Assembly: GCA_003221085.1 (NCBI GenBank)
Contig: QHUD01000176.1
Span: forward strand, 1 to 5,946
Length of the DNA: 5,946 nt
Direction of reading: 5' to 3'
Origin: Gemmatimonadota bacterium
GTDB taxonomy: Bacteria > Gemmatimonadota > Gemmatimonadetes > Gemmatimonadales > GWC2-71-9
Both the position numbers and the translations under genes were made by a program. The notes beneath the pieces are model-generated. The model did no database searches. It saw only the letters and a program-made list of their open reading frames with translations, and was not told where the DNA came from. Below are positions 5,337-5,946 of the stretch, one piece after another (position 1 is the stretch's first letter; each line of letters begins with the position of its first letter).

Positions 5337-5946
5337 ATGTCCCTCGCCCGCAGCCTGTTGCTCCGAGCCTCCCGCAGCTCCTGGCTGGCCCGGCAGCTCT
5401 CCGAGCGCGCCTTTTGTCGCCGAGCCGTGCGGCGCTTCATGCCCGGGGAGGACCTCGGCGCAGCCCTCGTCGCATCCGCTGATCTCGCCCGGGAGGGCAT
5501 CGGCAGCGTGCTCACCCAGCTGGGCGAGCAGGTCACGAGCCGCGACGAGGCAGCGGGGGTGCGCGATCACTACCTGCGCGTGATCGAGGAGATCCGGCGG
5601 CGCCAGGTGCCCGCGGAGATTTCCGTCAAGCTCACCCACCTCGGGCTCGACCTGAATCCCAAAGCGTGCCTCCAGGACCTGCTGGCGCTCGCGGCTCGGG
5701 CAGGCGCCGCCGGGTCGTTTCTGTGGATCGACATGGAGGAGTCACGCTACGTGGACGCGACGCTGGAGCTGTTCCAGGCCGTCCGCGCCGCGCACGCGAG
5801 CGTCGGCGTATGCCTGCAAGCGTACCTGCGCCGCACGCCGGCCGACCTGGAGGCGCTGCTCCCGCTCGCGCCCGCTATCCGCCTGGTGAAGGGCGCGTAC
5901 AACGAGTCGCCGGACGTGGCGCTTCCGAAAAAACGTGACGTGGACG
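5337..5946 (+). CDS. Proline dehydrogenase, N-terminal part (3' end outside window)
   Basis: The frame runs from ATG 5337 to the window end, giving 203 residues of the FAD-dependent TIM-barrel enzyme that oxidises proline to pyrroline-5-carboxylate, the first step of proline catabolism. Visible family blocks are GEQV (63-66), EISVKLTHLGLDL (94-106, Lys98), FLWIDMEESRYVDATLELF (128-146, with Asp132), VGVCLQAYLRRTPADLEALL (156-175) and IRLVKGAYNE followed by PKKRDVD (181-203, Arg182 and Lys185). These match the substrate- and flavin-binding strands of monofunctional enzymes such as those of Thermus and Deinococcus; no long PutA-type N-terminal DNA-binding region is present. The C-terminal substrate-binding helix is outside the window. 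No Shine-Dalgarno precedes the ATG, since the upstream stretch is pyrimidine-rich; a TATTTC at 5323-5328 could allow a leaderless transcript. The gene is divergent from the AhpD-like/chrB operon across the operator island. Confidence 0.88.
   Translation, partial: MSLARSLLLRASRSSWLARQLSERAFCRRAVRRFMPGEDLGAALVASADLAREGIGSVLTQLGEQVTSRDEAAGVRDHYLRVIEEIRRRQVPAEISVKLTHLGLDLNPKACLQDLLALAARAGAAGSFLWIDMEESRYVDATLELFQAVRAAHASVGVCLQAYLRRTPADLEALLPLAPAIRLVKGAYNESPDVALPKKRDVD

Overview
The window is high-GC bacterial DNA, roughly two thirds G+C by eye, with six protein-coding genes and no RNA gene, mobile element or CRISPR array that I can see. GTG starts, a coiled-coil lipoprotein whose C-terminal domain I associate with Bacteroidota-type proteins, a bacterial lipase maturation factor homologue and a monofunctional-type proline dehydrogenase together suggest an uncultured soil or sediment lineage. 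Gemmatimonadota or a similar phylum is my best guess, but this is inference and no marker gene is present.

Left part (1-3030): the 3' end of a helical TPR-like protein runs rightwards and converges, 17 bp apart, with a leftward multi-pass membrane protein of the lipase maturation factor family. That gene is divergent from a rightward gene for a coiled-coil lipoprotein. The divergent spacer carries a 14-bp perfect palindrome that fits the CRP/FNR-type half-site pattern.

Middle (3031-3713): a 269-bp non-coding stretch with a possible promoter and a GC-rich hairpin precedes a small ABM-type (dimeric alpha/beta barrel) protein. Its tail holds two arginine-rich DRR/ERR motifs.

Right part (3714-5946): a leftward two-gene operon encodes an AhpD/carboxymuconolactone decarboxylase-like redox protein with a CxxC motif, followed by a full two-domain ChrB chromate resistance protein. 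The two genes appear to be coupled through a GTGA stop/start overlap. The operon starts at an AT-rich island holding two overlapping inverted repeats, very probably an operator over the promoter. On the other side of the island, a C-rich tract (a G-quadruplex motif on the minus strand) leads into a rightward proline dehydrogenase gene cut by the window end.

The main themes are stress and redox response (ChrB plus AhpD-like), envelope biology (LMF-like membrane protein plus lipoprotein) and proline catabolism. I find no clear evidence of a new multi-gene system. The items most worth checking are the operator/ChrB operon without a visible ChrA transporter, the arginine-motif ABM protein and the CRP-like palindrome.
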